Source: Rhodococcus sp. KBS0724 (GTDB lineage: Bacteria; Actinomycetota; Actinomycetes; Mycobacteriales; Mycobacteriaceae). Taken from it: 64,000 nucleotides of DNA. The notes beneath the pieces were generated by a model. That model made no database searches. It had not been told where the DNA came from and was given only the letters and a program-made list of their open reading frames with translations. Shown here piece by piece: positions 62,228 through 64,000 of this stretch. The DNA lies in the NCBI RefSeq assembly GCF_005938745.2, contig NZ_VCBX02000001.1:1321501-1385500 (forward strand), written 5' to 3'. Position 1 is the stretch's first letter. The number at the start of each line of letters is the position of its first letter. A program made the translations under genes and the position numbers.

Positions 62228-63711
62228 CGCGGTACTCCCAAATTTCGATAGCGAGCGATCCGAGCAGAGGTTCGCGCGGCGGTGGGTTCATCTGCGAGCA
62301 GCGCGAGTTCGTGCGAGATTGCCGCACCGACGCGTTTGGAGAAGTCGACGGGCTCATCTGCCGCATCGGGTAGTTCAGGGATGATGGCGTCGACGATGCC
62401 GTCGCGCAGAAGATCCGACGATCGAATTCCCTGCGCCGCCGCCATCTGCGGTGCGTGAGTGATGTCGCGGTGCACGATCGCGCTGGCACCTTCCGGCGGT
62501 AGCGGTGCGAGCCATCCGTTCTGCGCGGCCAGCACCCGATCCGCCGGCAGAAGTGCCAGGGCGCCGCCGCCGGTACCCTGCCCGAGAAGTACCGATACCG
62601 TTGGCGTTCGGAGCATTACGAGATCTGCTATGCAGCGGGCGATTTCGGGGGCCAATCCGCGCTCTTCGGCTTCCTTGGACAGCGATGCCCCGAGTGTGTC
62701 GATCACGAGAACCAAGGGAAGTTGTAGTTCTTCCGCCAGTTTCATGCCGCGTCTGGCTTCGCGCAGCGCCGCGGGCCCCATGGTGTTCTGCGTTGATTGC
62801 CCACTGCGATCCTGCCCGAGCAGGATGCAGGGGTACCCCCGGAACCTTGCGAGTGAGAGCAGGATGGTCTTGTCGGTCTCACCTTGGCCGGTGCCACTGA
62901 GCGGAACCTGTTCGGTGGCAGCGTGACGCAGGAGTTGCCGGATTCCCGGACGGTCTGCGCGACGTGAGAGCATCACCGACTGCCAGGCCGGAACATCGGG
63001 GATTTCGGGAACATCTGTGGTTTCGGGTGCTGACGGCGCCGGGGGATCCCTGAGGACGCACAGTGCCCGATTGACCAGCAGGCGTAGGCGTTCGACGGGC
63101 ACCACACCGTCGATGACGCCGTTGCGGTACAGGTTTTCCGACGTCTGAATGCCATCGGGGAATTTCTCGCCGTACAGCGACTCGTAGACGCGGGGCCCGA
63201 GAAAGCCCACCAGCGCGCCGGGTTCGGCAATGGTGATGTGGCCCAGCGATCCCCAGGATGCGAACACGCCACCAGTCGTGGGGTTGCGCAAGTAGACGAG
63301 GTACGGCAGATGCGCCCCCTTGTGGAGCGCAACAGCCGCAGCGATCTTGACCATCTGTACGAACGCAACAGTGCCCTCTTGCATTCTCGTCCCGCCCGAC
63401 GTGGGGGAGGCCAGGAGTGGAAGTCGTTCTGCTGTGGCACGTTCGACGGCCGACGTGATTCGTTCGGCTGCGGCGACGCCGATCGACCCCGCGAGAAAGC
63501 TGAAATCGCAGGCGATGACCGCGACCCGACGCCCCCGAACGGTGCCGACGCCGGTTGTGACCGACTCGTCGGCACCGCTCTTCTCCCGAGCTTTGGCGAG
63601 GTCTGCGGCATACGCCGGGCCGGGGTGGACGTCGAGCGGCGCTACGTCCCAGGAGACGAAGCTCCCCGGATCGAGCACCTGCGCCAGTAGTTCGTCGGCC
63701 GAGATTCGCAC
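62224..63711 (-). CDS. accD3: Acetyl/propionyl-CoA carboxylase carboxyltransferase AccD3
   Basis: 495-aa carboxyltransferase of biotin-dependent acyl-CoA carboxylase. It contains both halves of the beta/alpha fusion: the N-terminal carboxyltransferase (RRVAVIACDFSFLAGSIGVA, LPLLASPTSGGTRMQEGTVA, YLVYLRNPTTGGVFASWGSL, GFLGPRVYESLYGEKFPDGI) and the C-terminal alpha-like half (PCILLGQDRSGQSTQNTMGP, LPLVLVIDTLGASLSKEAEE, SVLLGQGTGGGALALLPADR). The position equals Rv0904c. It carries acetyl-CoA to malonyl-CoA or the like. Confidence 0.93.
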   Translation of the reverse strand: MRISADELLAQVLDPGSFVSWDVAPLDVHPGPAYAADLAKAREKSGADESVTTGVGTVRGRRVAVIACDFSFLAGSIGVAAAERITSAVERATAERLPLLASPTSGGTRMQEGTVAFVQMVKIAAAVALHKGAHLPYLVYLRNPTTGGVFASWGSLGHITIAEPGALVGFLGPRVYESLYGEKFPDGIQTSENLYRNGVIDGVVPVERLRLLVNRALCVLRDPPAPSAPETTDVPEIPDVPAWQSVMLSRRADRPGIRQLLRHAATEQVPLSGTGQGETDKTILLSLARFRGYPCILLGQDRSGQSTQNTMGPAALREARRGMKLAEELQLPLVLVIDTLGASLSKEAEERGLAPEIARCIADLVMLRTPTVSVLLGQGTGGGALALLPADRVLAAQNGWLAPLPPEGASAIVHRDITHAPQMAAAQGIRSSDLLRDGIVDAIIPELPDAADEPVDFSKRVGAAISHELALLADEPTAARTSARIARYRNLGVPR

Positions 63712-63786
63712 AACACCCTCCGTATCAGGTAAGCACCTTCGTTGCGGACGAACCTACGGGGCGAGGTGCGGGAGTGTGAAACCGGA

Positions 63787-64000
63787 TCAGCGGCCGAACG
63801 CCTCCTTCCACGAGACGACCTTGCCGATGCGAAGGATGGAGCGCTGGTAGATCTTTGCCGCGATCATCGAGAAGATGACGGTCACCGTCAGCATCAGCAC
63901 GATGGTGCCCACGATCTGGAACGGCGTTGCCACACCCGCAGCGATGCGCAGCGGCATGAGGATGGCGGAGAACGGCGGAATCCAACTGAGAACGTTGCTC
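63787..64000 (-). CDS. ABC transporter permease, 3' end only
   Basis: The C-terminal about 71 residues (SNVLSWIPPFSAILMPLRIA, then helix FQIVGTIVLMLTVTVIFSMI and AAKIYQRSILRIGKVVSWKE, ending AFGR) resemble the NatB/YhaP-type ABC-2 permease. The stop TGA is at 63787-63789. The start and most of the gene lie outside the window. It is upstream of accD3 on the same strand. Confidence 0.75.
   Translation of the reverse strand, partial: SNVLSWIPPFSAILMPLRIAAGVATPFQIVGTIVLMLTVTVIFSMIAAKIYQRSILRIGKVVSWKEAFGR

Overview
The window is high-GC actinobacterial chromosome, most likely Rhodococcus (Nocardiaceae, R. erythropolis/qingshengii-like). This is inferred from protein content (RpfA, SepH, PrrAB, AccD3, CspB, a Rv0862c-type helicase-associated protein, a LimB-like monooxygenase), frequent GTG starts, and a gene order that follows, from memory, the M. 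tuberculosis block running from the XPB helicase gene (Rv0861c) to accD3 (Rv0904c). No tRNA, rRNA, CRISPR array, insertion sequence or phage gene was seen. The region reads as a conserved core backbone with accessory modules inserted between core genes.

Layout: 1-6.4 kb holds the 5' part of the XPB helicase gene, two very small genes, the helicase-associated protein, rpfA behind a c-di-AMP riboswitch and an upstream CRP-type site, a YccF membrane protein and cspB. 6.4-13.9 kb holds an exported protein and an MFS transporter, a glutaminyl cyclase lipoprotein, a DUF3027 protein coupled to a sacsin/Hsp90-like ATPase, a PAP2 phosphatase and a DUF2530 protein. 14-21.8 kb holds a purine permease, MarR, MFS, TetR, an rRNA methyltransferase, a DUF2537 protein, a proline-rich protein and sepH. 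22-30.9 kb is central metabolism: serC, an iron-siderophore lipoprotein, two divergent-type citrate synthases (citA, gltA2), pdxH, MFS, an aldose epimerase and an FKBP.

30.9-42 kb is accessory: a DrrAB-like ABC exporter with a divergent TetR around a 42-bp palindrome; a SorC-type regulator divergent from glpF-glpK-glpD with three matching 14-bp operators; a frameshifted ltrA; and a TetR/alcohol dehydrogenase pair. 42-47 kb holds a LuxR regulator, a LimB-like flavin monooxygenase, a small unknown protein and an 810-residue flippase-like protein with an embedded degenerate kinase domain. 47-54 kb holds ppk2, an aldo-keto reductase, prrB/prrA, a TetR with a membrane protein, and photolyase. 54-58 kb holds two further regulator/target pairs (MFS/TetR and TetR/DUF1304), each with near-perfect palindromic operators, plus a GNAT gene. 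58-64 kb holds a mycofactocin-type SDR, a propionyl-CoA synthetase, a membrane protein overlapping accD3, and the 3' end of an ABC permease.

The most distinctive feature is the density of local regulator-operator-target cassettes, readable directly as palindromes between divergent genes. The less familiar items are the kinase-like/flippase fusion, the sacsin-like ATPase whose conserved N-terminus precedes any standard start codon, and a 13-codon micro-ORF followed by a perfect terminator hairpin near 58.1 kb.
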